A stretch of DNA of 24,039 nucleotides from an uncultured Austwickia sp. (GTDB taxonomy: Bacteria > Actinomycetota > Actinomycetes > Actinomycetales > Dermatophilaceae), in assembly GCA_934678955.1 (NCBI GenBank), contig CAKUSI010000023.1, positions 1 through 24,039 of the forward strand, read 5' to 3'. Below the pieces are notes generated by a model that was given only the letters and a program-made list of their open reading frames with translations, made no database searches and had not been told where the DNA came from. The position numbers were made by a program, and so were the translations under genes. This document shows, piece after piece, positions 1-8,277 of the stretch (its first letter is position 1; the number at the start of each line of letters is the position of its first letter).

Positions 1-422
1 CCGCGGCCGCCCGAGGACCCCGGGGCCCGAGGCATGCCTGCCTCGGGGTGGTCTGCCTGCGGAGGAGGTCCCCAGGCGGGCGCCGGGCGCTCGGCCCCTG
101 GCGCCGCCGGGCCGTGCGGAGGCCGGCCACCGTATGGGCCCGCGGCGGGGCCGGCGCCGGGCGGATAGCCGCGGGTGTCGGGGGGGGACCCGCTTCCGGG
201 TCCGCCCCCCTGCGGTCCGTCGTGCCCGCCCTGCGGCCCCGGAGGAGGTGGAGGCGGCCAGCCTGCGCCGCCCTCCTGGCGGCGCACGCCGTCCCCGTTG
301 GCCCAATGGGTGCCCTCGCCCGGGGAACCTGCCGTCGGTGGACCGGCCGGGGAGCCCGTCTGCCGGATCGGCTCGGTGTCGCCGCCTCCCTGGTGCGGGT
401 GGGGCGTCGAGGGTCGGTTCAT
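1..422 (-). CDS. Pro/Gly-rich N-terminus of a probable HtrA-like membrane protease (partial)
   Basis: The reading frame begins with ATG at 422 and stays open to the window edge, so only about 140 N-terminal residues are visible. The start overlaps the kinase stop in an ATGA junction and has a clear ribosome site (GGAGG, 7 nt upstream), so the two genes are translationally coupled. The visible part is low-complexity, rich in Pro, Gly, Ala and Gln, with a WPPPPPPGP run near residue 55 and no hydrophobic segment yet. This is how the long cytoplasmic tails of actinobacterial membrane proteins begin, notably S1C (HtrA/DegP, PepD-type) proteases anchored by one helix. A regulator-kinase-HtrA order is known from MprA-MprB-PepD of mycobacteria. 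The protease identity is inferred from context alone, since no catalytic domain lies in the window. Another Pro-rich membrane protein is possible. Confidence 0.62.
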   Translation of the reverse strand, partial: MNRPSTPHPHQGGGDTEPIRQTGSPAGPPTAGSPGEGTHWANGDGVRRQEGGAGWPPPPPPGPQGGHDGPQGGGPGSGSPPDTRGYPPGAGPAAGPYGGRPPHGPAAPGAERPAPAWGPPPQADHPEAGMPRAPGSSGGR

Positions 423-2227
423 CGGGTGTCCTCCGTGGTCGCGGGGATCGAGGTGGACGGTCTATCTGCTGGCCGGTCCTGCGGCGAAGGGCCCTGGGGG
501 TCGGCCGCTTGCGGGCGCCTCTCCGGGTCCGTGGCGTCCGGCGGGTGCGTGGGGTGGTGCTGCGTGTCCGTGGGGGCGTCGTCGGGCTCGTCAGGTTGTC
601 GCCAGCCGGGTGGAGCGGTGGGTAGCTCCACCACGAAGGTGGCCCCGCCGCCCTGGGTCGGGCGCACGCCCACCCGGCCGCCGTGCGTGGCCACGATCGC
701 GAGGACGATGGCGAGCCCGAGCCCCGTCCCCCCAGAGGAGCGCCCTCGGGAGGGATCCGTGCGGTAGAAGCGCTGGAAGACCCGCTCCACGTCCGCCGGC
801 GCGATCCCTCGACCGTGATCCCGGACCTCGAGGCGCAGGTGAGACTCCGTGTCGTGCGGAGTGTCGGGCCCAGGCGGCTGCGGTTGGGCCGGGTCGCGTC
901 CCCAAGCGATCCCGCGGCCGGTGCCCCGGACCCGCCGACGGGGCGGCGGGGCGGCCCCCTGGTCGGGAACGGTCGCGTTCGGCGCCGGGTCGTGGCTCAC
1001 ATACCCCACCGCCACCTCGACGGGGCTGCCGACCGGCGTGTGTTGGATCGCGTTCGCCACCAGGTTGGTGACGACCTGGCGCAGTCGGGACTCGTCGCCG
1101 ATCAAGGTCGCGGGCGCCAGGTGGCCATCGCCGAGGGCGATGAGCCGCACCGAACGGCGCGGATCGCGCGCCTTGGCGTCGCTCACGGCGTCGGCGGCCA
1201 GCACCGTGAGGTCCACCTCGCCGAGTCGCGGAGGTCGCTGGTTGTCCAGCCGCGCGAGGGTCAGGAGGTCGTCGACCAAGCCCGACATGCGGGTGGCCTC
1301 GTCTTCGATCCGACGCATCGCGCCGGTGACGGCCTCGGGGGTGGGGACGGCTCCCTGCCGGTAGAGCTCGGCATAGCCGCGAACGGTCGCGAGAGGGGTC
1401 CGCAGCTCGTGCGACGCATCGGTGACGAACCGGCGCATCCGCTCCTCGGAGGCCTCCCGGACCGCGAACGAGGCCTCGATCCGGCCGAGCATGACGTTGA
1501 GGGATCGGGACAGACTCGCCACTTCATCGTTGGCGGCGTGCTCGGGGATTCGTCGGGTCAGGTCGCCCTTCGCGATCGCCGCCGCCGTGTCCTCCATCTC
1601 CCGGAGCGGGCGGAAGGCCCGCTTGATGCCGTGCCAGCCCACCGCGATGCACAGGCTCACCACCAGCAGGCCGACGACCAGGGTGATTGCACGGAACTGC
1701 TCCATCGTTTCGTCCACCGCACGCAGGGAGGTGGCGACCGCGTAGCTGCCCGAGCCGTCGGTCAGCGGCCCGGCGAGCACCTGCCAGCGCGGCTCTTGCC
1801 CCCCGTCCGAAAGGACGACGAACGGCTCGCGGTCCATCGAGCGGGCCGCGGCGAGGGTCAGGTTTGGCAGATCGGGGTCCAGATCCTCGCCGACGGCCTT
1901 GCGCTGCAGGACCACCTTGCCCCACGGATCCATGAACATGACCGCGTATCCGCTCGGCATCGACGGGCTGTAGATGTGCCCGTCCGCGGCCAGGACCAGG
2001 CCCCGGGTGTCCGCCGCGTTCGCGGCGGCCGCGCGCAGCCCGTCGTCCGTACGATCCATCAGCGAGCTGCGGATGAGGGCCTCGAGCGCGGTGCTGGTCA
2101 GGGCGAGGGAGGCCACCAGGAGGACCACCATGATCGCGACCAGGCGCCAGGTCAGCGACCAGGTCCGCAACGGGCGGACGGCTCGCTCCTGGGCCCGGCC
2201 CGCCCACTGGCGCACGTCTGCGGTCAA
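419..2227 (-). CDS. Two-component sensor histidine kinase (HAMP-HisKA-HATPase)
   Basis: Membrane sensor kinase partner of the regulator just upstream. The chosen start is TTG at 2227, 13 nt after the regulator stop and preceded by CAGGGA; a longer frame would overlap the regulator. This gives 602 residues. In order: TM1 (about 27-50), an extracytoplasmic loop of about 125 residues, TM2 (181-199), HAMP (about 201-252), HisKA with ASHELRTPL (phospho-acceptor H273), N box NLVANAIQHT (388-397), G1 box DHGRG (470-474), F box (484-488), and G2 box GGTGLGL (499-505). Two parts are unusual. About 50 Pro/Arg-rich residues (411-462) lie between N box and G1 box, and a Pro/Asp-rich tail of about 65 residues follows the ATPase core. 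The architecture matches MprB, PhoR and TcrY-type kinases. The inducing signal cannot be read from the sequence. Confidence 0.93.
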   Translation of the reverse strand: MTADVRQWAGRAQERAVRPLRTWSLTWRLVAIMVVLLVASLALTSTALEALIRSSLMDRTDDGLRAAAANAADTRGLVLAADGHIYSPSMPSGYAVMFMDPWGKVVLQRKAVGEDLDPDLPNLTLAAARSMDREPFVVLSDGGQEPRWQVLAGPLTDGSGSYAVATSLRAVDETMEQFRAITLVVGLLVVSLCIAVGWHGIKRAFRPLREMEDTAAAIAKGDLTRRIPEHAANDEVASLSRSLNVMLGRIEASFAVREASEERMRRFVTDASHELRTPLATVRGYAELYRQGAVPTPEAVTGAMRRIEDEATRMSGLVDDLLTLARLDNQRPPRLGEVDLTVLAADAVSDAKARDPRRSVRLIALGDGHLAPATLIGDESRLRQVVTNLVANAIQHTPVGSPVEVAVGYVSHDPAPNATVPDQGAAPPPRRRVRGTGRGIAWGRDPAQPQPPGPDTPHDTESHLRLEVRDHGRGIAPADVERVFQRFYRTDPSRGRSSGGTGLGLAIVLAIVATHGGRVGVRPTQGGGATFVVELPTAPPGWRQPDEPDDAPTDTQHHPTHPPDATDPERRPQAADPQGPSPQDRPADRPSTSIPATTEDTR

Positions 2228-2240
2228 CGTTGGTCCCTGC

Positions 2241-2948
2241 TCAGGCCTTCTCGGGCGGGAGCCGCAGCACGTAGCCGACCCCGCGTCGCGTGTGGATGAG
2301 GTGCGGCTCTTCGGTGTCGATCTTGCGCCGCAGATAGGAGATGTACGACTCCACGATGCCCGCCTCGCCCCGGAAGTCGTAGTCCCACACGTGGTCAAGG
2401 ATCTGGGCCTTGCTCAGCACTCGGTTCGGGTTTAGCAGCAGGTAGCGCAGCAGCTTGAACTCGGTGGGGGAGACGTCGATGACCCGGTTGCCGCGGCGGA
2501 CCTCGTGGGAGTCCTCGTTGAGCTCCAGATCGTGGAAGCGCAGGACCTCGTCCTCGGTGGCCTCGCCGCGGGTCCGGCGCAGCACGGCGCGGATACGGGC
2601 GACGACCTCCTCCAGGCTGAACGGCTTGGTGACGTAGTCGTCTCCCCCGACCGTCAGGCCCTTCACCTTGTCGTCGACGCTGTCGCGGGCGGTGACGAAC
2701 ACGATGGGCATGTGCCGACCGTCGTCGCGGAGGCGGCGCGTGACGGCGAAGCCGTCCATGTCGGGCAGCATCACGTCGAGCACCACCAGATCGGGCTGCT
2801 CGCGCACTGCCGTGGAGATTGCGGTGGCCCCGTCCGCCGCCGTGAAGACCTCGAACCCCGCGAACCGCAGCGACGTGGCGAGCAGTTCGCGAATGTTGGG
2901 TTCGTCCTCGACGACCAGGAGGCGCGCCTCGGGAGTCGTGCTGGTCAC
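2241..2948 (-). CDS. OmpR/PhoB-family response regulator (PhoP-like)
   Basis: DNA-binding response regulator of 235 residues, the normal family length. The receiver domain shows the acidic pair E14-D15, the phospho-acceptor D58 (VVLDVMLPD), the switch T86 (FVTARD) and K108 (DDYVTKPFS). A winged-helix Trans_reg_C domain follows (about 133-232), with SPTEF, the recognition-helix region ESYISYLRRKID and the closing wing HTRRGVGYVLR. As I remember them, the segments from FSLEEVVARIR to the wing closely follow mycobacterial PhoP. The start is GTG at 2948. The next gene, the kinase, begins 13 nt after the stop, so they form one operon. A TAGGGT -10-like hexamer (3002-3007, minus strand) about 50 nt upstream suggests its own promoter, separate from the XPB gene 81 nt upstream. 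Target genes cannot be deduced here. Confidence 0.94.
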   Translation of the reverse strand: MTSTTPEARLLVVEDEPNIRELLATSLRFAGFEVFTAADGATAISTAVREQPDLVVLDVMLPDMDGFAVTRRLRDDGRHMPIVFVTARDSVDDKVKGLTVGGDDYVTKPFSLEEVVARIRAVLRRTRGEATEDEVLRFHDLELNEDSHEVRRGNRVIDVSPTEFKLLRYLLLNPNRVLSKAQILDHVWDYDFRGEAGIVESYISYLRRKIDTEEPHLIHTRRGVGYVLRLPPEKA

Positions 2949-3001
2949 GCCTTTCAGTCTGCGGGCGGTTGCTGGGAGTTCGCTGGACGTATGGCGTCGG
3001 G

Positions 3002-3007
3002 ACCCTA
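3002..3007 (-). promoter_or_regulatory. -10-like hexamer TAGGGT before the response regulator
   Basis: On the minus strand TAGGGT fits the actinobacterial TANNNT -10 pattern and lies about 50 nt before the regulator start, in the 81-nt gap after the XPB gene. No clear -35 is visible. Inference only. Confidence 0.3.
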
Positions 3008-3029
3008 TCCGATCGGGGTCCGCGGGCCC

Positions 3030-4694
3030 TCAGCGCGCGTCGTCGAGGAGATCTGCGGCGTCGACGATGCGATAGGCATACCCCTGCTCGGCGAGGAACC
3101 GTTGACGGTGCGACGCATACTCCACGTCGACCGTGTCGCGCGAGACGACCGTGTAGAAGTGTGCGGTGCGCCCGTCTGCCTTGGGGCGCAGCACTCGCCC
3201 CAGCCGTTGCGCCTCCTCCTGGCGCGACCCGAACGTGCCGCTGACCTGGATGGCGACCGCCGCCTCCGGCAGATCGATCGAGAAGTTGGCGACCTTGCTG
3301 ACCACGAGCGTGGGGATCGCGCCCGCCCGGAAGTCCCCGAACAGCTTCTGCCGAGCCCTCACCGTGGTCTGCCCGGTGATCAGCGGCGCGTCGAGGCGCT
3401 GCGCCAGGGTCTCCAACTGGTCCAGGTATTGCCCGATCACGAGGACGGATTCGCCGGCGTGTCGCGCCACGAGTCGGTCGACCACGCGGTCTTTGACGCC
3501 GGCGCACGCGGCGAGGCGGGCCTGATCCTTCGGGTCGGCGATCGCGTAGGCCATCCGGTCGGAGTCCGGCAGCGCCACCCGGACCTCGACGCACTCCGCG
3601 GGCGCGATGTAGCCCTGCGCCTCGATGTCCTTCCACGGGGCGTCGAACCGCTTGGGCCCGATGAGGCTGAACACGTCGTCCTCGCGGCCGTCCTCCCGCA
3701 CCAGCGTGGCGGTGAGCCCGAGGCGGCGCCGGGCCTGCAGGTCAGCGGTCATCCGGAAGACCGGGGCGGGCAGCAGGTGCACCTCGTCGTAGACGATCAG
3801 CCCCCAGTCGCGGGCGTCCAGCAGGTCGAGGTGCGGGTAGACGCCTTTGCGGCGGGTCGTCAGCACCTGGTACGTCGCGATCGTGACGGGGCGGATCTCC
3901 TTGCGCGCGCCGCTGTACTCGCCGATCTCGTCCTGCGTCAGAGTGGTCCGCCGCAGCAACTCTTCACGCCACTGACGGGCCGAGACCGTGTGGGTGACGA
4001 GGATCAGCGTCGTGGTGGACGAGCGGGCCATCACACCCGCCCCCACGAGGGTCTTGCCAGCGCCACAGGGCAGGACGACCACGCCGGAGCCGCCGTGCCA
4101 GAACCCATCGATTGCCTGGCGTTGGTAGCCGCGCAGCGACCAGCCCTGCTCCTCCAGGTCGATGGGGTGGGCCTCCCCGTCGACGTATCCCGCCCGGTCG
4201 TCCGCCGGCCAGCCTGCCTTCAGCAGCTCCTGCTTGAGGCGGCCGCGCTCGCTCGGGTGGACGAGGACGCTCGCCCGCTCGATCCGGTCCCCGAGGAGCG
4301 GGCGGATCCGCTTGCTGCGCAGCACCTCCTCCAGGACGGGCAGGTCGGTGCTGGTCAGAACGAGCCGACCGGGGGCACCGTCGCGCGGTTCCTCCTTGTG
4401 CAGCGTCAGCCGCCCGTACCGGTCCATCGTGTCCGCGATGTCGAGCAGCAGCGCCTGCGGCACGGGATAACGGCTGAAGGTGACCAGCGCGTGCACGACC
4501 TGCTCCGCGTCGTGACCGGCGGCTCGCGCGTTCCAGAGGCCGAGCGGCGTCAGGCGATACGTATGAACGTGCTCCGGCGCCCGCTCCAGCTCGGCGAACG
4601 GCGCGATGGCGGCCCGGGCCTCCTCCGCCGCCGGGTGGCCGACCTCCAGCAGCAGCGTGCGGTCGCTCTGCACGATCAACGGGCCGTCGCTCAT
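3030..4694 (-). CDS. XPB/ERCC3-type SF2 DNA repair helicase
   Basis: ATP-dependent 3'-5' DNA helicase of the bacterial XPB family, 554 residues. An N-terminal helicase-associated domain (about 1-165, starting LIVQSDRTLLLE) precedes the two RecA-like domains. Motifs: Walker A LPCGAGKTL (208-216), motif Ia VTHTVSARQW, motif II DEVH (303-306), motif III GLTATL (326-331), the XPB-specific RED loop (333-335), and motif VI QRLGRVLRP (496-504). The start ATG at 4694 aligns the protein with the family N-terminus; the ribosome site is weak (GGGA). It corresponds to Rv0861c of M. tuberculosis, which lies beside Rv0862c. Here the Rv0862c-like partner is 3.6 kb away (8278-10767). Nucleotide excision repair or transcription-linked repair is the expected role; the in vivo role of bacterial XPB is poorly settled. 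Confidence 0.96.
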   Translation of the reverse strand: MSDGPLIVQSDRTLLLEVGHPAAEEARAAIAPFAELERAPEHVHTYRLTPLGLWNARAAGHDAEQVVHALVTFSRYPVPQALLLDIADTMDRYGRLTLHKEEPRDGAPGRLVLTSTDLPVLEEVLRSKRIRPLLGDRIERASVLVHPSERGRLKQELLKAGWPADDRAGYVDGEAHPIDLEEQGWSLRGYQRQAIDGFWHGGSGVVVLPCGAGKTLVGAGVMARSSTTTLILVTHTVSARQWREELLRRTTLTQDEIGEYSGARKEIRPVTIATYQVLTTRRKGVYPHLDLLDARDWGLIVYDEVHLLPAPVFRMTADLQARRRLGLTATLVREDGREDDVFSLIGPKRFDAPWKDIEAQGYIAPAECVEVRVALPDSDRMAYAIADPKDQARLAACAGVKDRVVDRLVARHAGESVLVIGQYLDQLETLAQRLDAPLITGQTTVRARQKLFGDFRAGAIPTLVVSKVANFSIDLPEAAVAIQVSGTFGSRQEEAQRLGRVLRPKADGRTAHFYTVVSRDTVDVEYASHRQRFLAEQGYAYRIVDAADLLDDAR

Positions 4695-4744
4695 GGTGTC
4701 CCATCATGGGCGACGGGCATGCCGGGGACGAAACCGGCGTACTC

Positions 4745-5161
4745 CTACGGCTCGCTGGGGAGCGGAGCGGCGAAAAGGACGAGGGCGAGCAGGATTCCCA
4801 GGCACGCGATGATCGCCAGGGTGAACCCGACGCCCCCGCAGATCATGCCCGCGAGCACCCGCCCCTCGCCGCCCACCGCACCGCCCGCGTCGCGGATCTC
4901 CCGGCGCACCCGGAGGCCCACGATGAGGGGGTAGAGGCCGACCAGACCGGGCAGGACGCAGAAGAACGTCCCCACCAGGGTCCCGAGTCCGAACCCCAGG
5001 ATCGTCCCGGCCTCCCGGTGCAGCGGGGCCTCCGGTCCGGCGCCGAACGGGCGGCCCGGTCCGTCCGCAGGCCGTCCGGCGGACGCCGCATCGTACGGAG
5101 GGACGTGCGCGCCGGACTCACCCCACTGGCCGGGCACCGGAGGGCCTCCTGGATCGTTCAC
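4745..5161 (-). CDS. Small membrane protein with Pro/Gly-rich N-terminus (DUF4190-like)
   Basis: A 138-residue protein starting at GTG 5161 behind a good ribosome site (GGGGAGG, about 7 nt upstream). Residues 1-48 are hydrophilic and Pro/Gly-rich. Two hydrophobic segments follow (about 52-82 and 104-134), joined by a basic loop VRREIRDAGG. This is the layout of the small DUF4190-type membrane proteins common in actinobacteria, whose function is unknown. The family call rests on layout and the G-x-x-L-G/V-x-x-x-F-C-V-L-P-G-L-x-G-L-Y pattern, not on an alignment. It diverges from the M13 peptidase, with about 105 nt between the starts, and lies 50 nt ahead of the XPB start on the same strand. 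Confidence 0.78.
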   Translation of the reverse strand: MNDPGGPPVPGQWGESGAHVPPYDAASAGRPADGPGRPFGAGPEAPLHREAGTILGFGLGTLVGTFFCVLPGLVGLYPLIVGLRVRREIRDAGGAVGGEGRVLAGMICGGVGFTLAIIACLGILLALVLFAAPLPSEP

Positions 5162-5232
5162 CCGTCTGCCTCCCCTCGCCCGCGGTTTGCGGCGCCGCCA
5201 CCAGCGTACGGCTCCCGCCTTGGCCGCCCGGT

Positions 5233-5238
5233 TACGGT
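5233..5238 (+). promoter_or_regulatory. -10-like hexamer TACGGT before the M13 peptidase
   Basis: TACGGT fits the TANNNT -10 pattern; transcription from it would start near 5245 and give a leader of about 20 nt that contains the AAAGGA ribosome site (5255-5260). No -35 is evident. Confidence 0.35.
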
Positions 5239-5266
5239 GGGAGTCGACCCGTTGAAAGGAACGCGC

Positions 5267-7222
5267 ATGCGCTCAGGGATCGCCCGCGAGGCGATGGACC
5301 CCTCCGTACGCCCCCAGGACGACCTTTTCGGCCACGTCAACGGCACGTGGATCGCGAACACGCAGATCCCGCCGGACCGGGGGCGGTACGGATCGTTCGA
5401 CATCCTGCGCGAGCAGTCCGAGGAGCACATGCGTGAGCTTCTGCAGGAGCCCGCGGGTGAGGGCGCCCAGGAGGGCGACGCGGGGCTGGCCCGCCGGCTG
5501 TACGCCTCGTTCCTGGACGAGGACCGCGCCGAGTCACTGGGGCTGGAGCCGCTGACCCCCACGCTGTCGGCGATCGAGGCCGTGGCCGACGTGCCCGGGT
5601 TGCTCGAGCTGCTGGGCGCTCTGCAGCGCGAGGGGGTTGGGGGCGCGGTCGAGGCGTTCGTGACCACCGACAAGAAGGACGCCGACGCGTACGTGGTCTA
5701 TCTGGAGCAGTCGGGGCTCGGGTTGCCTGACGAGGCGTACTACACGGGTGAGCAGCACGCCGGGCTGCGCGAGGCGTACCGGGCGCACCTCGGCCGGATG
5801 TTCGCGCTCGCCGGCGCGACGGAGGAGGACGCGGCGCGCGACGCCGGGGCGGTCTTCGCCCTGCAGGAGGCGCTCGCGGGCGGGCACTGGGACCGGGTGC
5901 GCTGCCGGGACGCGGTCGCCACGTACACCCGCGTGGACCGCGCCGCGCTGGCCGAGCTCGCCCCCGCCTTCGACTGGGCCGCCTGGGCGCGCGGCGCCGG
6001 AGCCCCCGAGTCGGCGCTCGACGCCGTGGTGGTGCGCCAGCCGTCATACCTGGAGCGCCTCTCCGCGCAACTACTGGAGACCGACCTGGCGACCTGGAAG
6101 GCGTGGCTGCGCGCGGCGGTGCTGCACGCGTACGCGCCCTTCCTGCACCGCGAGCTCGCCGAGGAGGACTTCGACTTCTACGGGCGCACGCTCTCCGGCA
6201 CGCCCGAGCAGCGGGCCCGCTGGCGGCGGGGCATCGCACTGGTCGACCACCTCGTGGGGGAGGCGGCCGGGCAGCTCTACGTGCAGCGGCACTTCCCGCC
6301 GGAGGCCAAGGAGCGCGCGCAGGAGTTGGTGGCCAACCTCGTCGAGGCCTACCGCAGGGACATCGCGGACCTGCACTGGATGACGCCGGCCACCCGGGCG
6401 AAGGCGCTGGAGAAGCTGGAGCTGTTCACCCCGAAGATCGGCTACCCGGAACGGTGGCGCGACTACGCGGGGTTGGAGCTGCGCGCCGACGACCTGCTCG
6501 GCAACGTGCGGGCGGCCTACGCCTTCGAGACCGACCGGATGTGGCGCAAGCTGGGCTCGCCGGTCGACCGCGACGAATGGTTCATGACGCCCCAGACGGT
6601 CAATGCCTATTACAACCCCGGCATGAACGAGATCGTCTTCCCGGCCGCGATCCTGCAGCCACCGTTCTTCGACGCCTCTGCCGACGACGCCGCGAACTAC
6701 GGGGCGATCGGGTCGGTGATCGGCCACGAGATCGGGCACGGCTTCGACGACCAGGGGAGCCGGTATGACGGACACGGCGAGCTGGTCGACTGGTGGAGCG
6801 CCGACGACCGCGCGGCCTTCGAGCATCTGGCGGATGCGCTCATTGCCCAATACGACGGCTTCTCCCCCCGGGACCTGCCCGGCGAGGCCGTGAACGGGGC
6901 CCTCACCGTCGGGGAGAACATCGGCGACCTCGGCGGGGTGACGATCGCCTACCTGGCCTACCGGATCGCGCTCGACGGCGCGCAGCCCCCGCTCATCGAC
7001 GGGATGACCGGCGAGCAGCGCTTCTTCGCCGGATGGGCGCAGATCTGGCGGATGCGCGCGCGGGAGCAGGAAGCCCGTCGGCTCCTTGCGATCGACCCGC
7101 ACTCGCCCGGGGAGTTCCGGGCCAACATCGTGCGCAACCTGACCGAGTTCTACGAGGCATACGACGTCCGCGAGGGCGACGCGCTCTGGCTGCCGCCGGA
7201 GCGCCGCGTCCGGATCTGGTGA
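5267..7222 (+). CDS. M13-family zinc metallopeptidase (neprilysin/PepO type)
   Basis: Zinc endopeptidase of 651 residues, the usual length of bacterial M13 enzymes. The start ATG at 5267 has AAAGGA six bases upstream and yields the typical N-terminus, with DLFGHVNGTWI near residue 20. Catalytic features: HEIGH (487-491) giving two zinc ligands and the general base, ENIGD (550-554) giving the third ligand E550 and D554, and the substrate-binding NAYY (446-449) followed by EIVFPAAIL. No signal peptide or membrane helix is seen, so the protein is cytosolic or leaves by another route, as argued for mycobacterial Zmp1. Substrates are probably short peptides. The stop overlaps the start of the EEP-family gene (GTGA), so the two are co-translated. 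Confidence 0.95.
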   Translation: MRSGIAREAMDPSVRPQDDLFGHVNGTWIANTQIPPDRGRYGSFDILREQSEEHMRELLQEPAGEGAQEGDAGLARRLYASFLDEDRAESLGLEPLTPTLSAIEAVADVPGLLELLGALQREGVGGAVEAFVTTDKKDADAYVVYLEQSGLGLPDEAYYTGEQHAGLREAYRAHLGRMFALAGATEEDAARDAGAVFALQEALAGGHWDRVRCRDAVATYTRVDRAALAELAPAFDWAAWARGAGAPESALDAVVVRQPSYLERLSAQLLETDLATWKAWLRAAVLHAYAPFLHRELAEEDFDFYGRTLSGTPEQRARWRRGIALVDHLVGEAAGQLYVQRHFPPEAKERAQELVANLVEAYRRDIADLHWMTPATRAKALEKLELFTPKIGYPERWRDYAGLELRADDLLGNVRAAYAFETDRMWRKLGSPVDRDEWFMTPQTVNAYYNPGMNEIVFPAAILQPPFFDASADDAANYGAIGSVIGHEIGHGFDDQGSRYDGHGELVDWWSADDRAAFEHLADALIAQYDGFSPRDLPGEAVNGALTVGENIGDLGGVTIAYLAYRIALDGAQPPLIDGMTGEQRFFAGWAQIWRMRAREQEARRLLAIDPHSPGEFRANIVRNLTEFYEAYDVREGDALWLPPERRVRIW

Positions 7223-8247
7223 GCGCTTCGGTGACCGCAGGGCCTGGCGAGCCGGGCCTGGCGGGGCCGCCGCGGCGCGACCAGCCGACCCCCGCCGCCC
7301 TGCGCGTCGCGCTCGCGGTGCTGGCCGGGATCGTGTTGCTCGCGGCGACGGCCTGGTGGTGGGACCTGACCGGGCCCGTGCCCGCGGTGCAGCCCCTCTA
7401 CCTGGCCGTCCCCGTCGCGGCCCTCATCCTGCTCGCGCTCGGGGCGCGGGCCCGTCAGCGAGTCGCGGCGTCGCTGGCCGCCGCGGCGCTCGCGTTGAGC
7501 GGCGTGGCGATCGTGCCCGTGCTGGCCGCCCCGCTGACCGCCCCGTCCGTGCCGAACCCCCAGCGTCAGCTGACCGTCCTGGCGCAGAACCTGGAGTACG
7601 GCGGCGCGGACTCGCAGCAACTGACCGCCGAGGTCCTGGGGCGCGATGTCGACGTGCTCGTGCTCACGGAGGTCGACGCCGCCTACCTGGCGCACCTGGC
7701 CGGCGGCGATCTCCGGCGCCGCCTTCCGTACGACTCCGGGGACCTCCGTCCGGGAGGCTCCCCCGGCACGGCGGTGCTGTCCCGCTTCCCGATGCGCGTG
7801 CTCGACGCGGACTTGGGCCGACGCGCGGGCGAGCACTTCCAGCAGCCCGTCGTGTCCGTGGACGTCGACGGCCGCGAGGTGATGCTGCACGCGGTGCACC
7901 CGCTGTCACCGACCTCGCGGTCCCGCCTGCCGCGCTGGCGCTCCGGCCTGGGGGAGCTGGCCGCGTGGCAGCGGGCCCAGGGGCAGGACACGCCGGTCGT
8001 GCTCGCGGGCGACTTCAACGCGGGTTGGCCCCACCCGGCCTTCCGCGAGGTCGCCGACGGCATGACCGATACCTTGGCGGCGACGGGGCAGGCCTGGCGA
8101 GCGACGTGGCCGATCGACCAGCGCTTCCCGGCGTTCGCGCAGATCGACCACATCCTCGTGCGCGGCGGGGAGGTCGCGGGGGCCGGCACGATCCGGCTGG
8201 ACGGCACCGACCACGCCGGCGTCTGGGCCAGGCTGCTCCTGGCCTAG
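7219..8247 (+). CDS. Membrane-anchored endonuclease/exonuclease/phosphatase (EEP) family protein
   Basis: 342 residues, start GTG at 7219 overlapping the stop of the M13 gene (GTGA). Three hydrophobic helices (about 28-48, 60-77 and 84-107) are followed by an EEP domain. The metal and phosphate motifs are present: QNLEYG (N124), LTEVD (E151), LAGDFNAG (D265 and N267), QIDHIL (D310, H311) and the closing TDHAGVW (D331, H332). The fold covers DNases, sphingomyelinases and inositol-phosphate phosphatases. In actinobacteria this three-helix plus EEP layout is common, with the catalytic domain expected outside the membrane. Whether it cuts nucleic acid or a phosphodiester or lipid headgroup cannot be told from the sequence. 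It converges with the next gene with only 30 nt between the stops. Confidence 0.9.
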   Translation: MSASVTAGPGEPGLAGPPRRDQPTPAALRVALAVLAGIVLLAATAWWWDLTGPVPAVQPLYLAVPVAALILLALGARARQRVAASLAAAALALSGVAIVPVLAAPLTAPSVPNPQRQLTVLAQNLEYGGADSQQLTAEVLGRDVDVLVLTEVDAAYLAHLAGGDLRRRLPYDSGDLRPGGSPGTAVLSRFPMRVLDADLGRRAGEHFQQPVVSVDVDGREVMLHAVHPLSPTSRSRLPRWRSGLGELAAWQRAQGQDTPVVLAGDFNAGWPHPAFREVADGMTDTLAATGQAWRATWPIDQRFPAFAQIDHILVRGGEVAGAGTIRLDGTDHAGVWARLLLA

Positions 8248-8277
8248 GACGAGGGCCGGGCGGGGTGTCCGGTTGAA

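Noticed and set aside
2505..4934. Plus-strand open frame of about 800 codons antisense to the helicase and regulator
   Set aside because: It is a mirror of two well-identified minus-strand genes, made stop-free by GC-rich codon bias. Its translation is Arg/Gly/Val-rich with no family motif.
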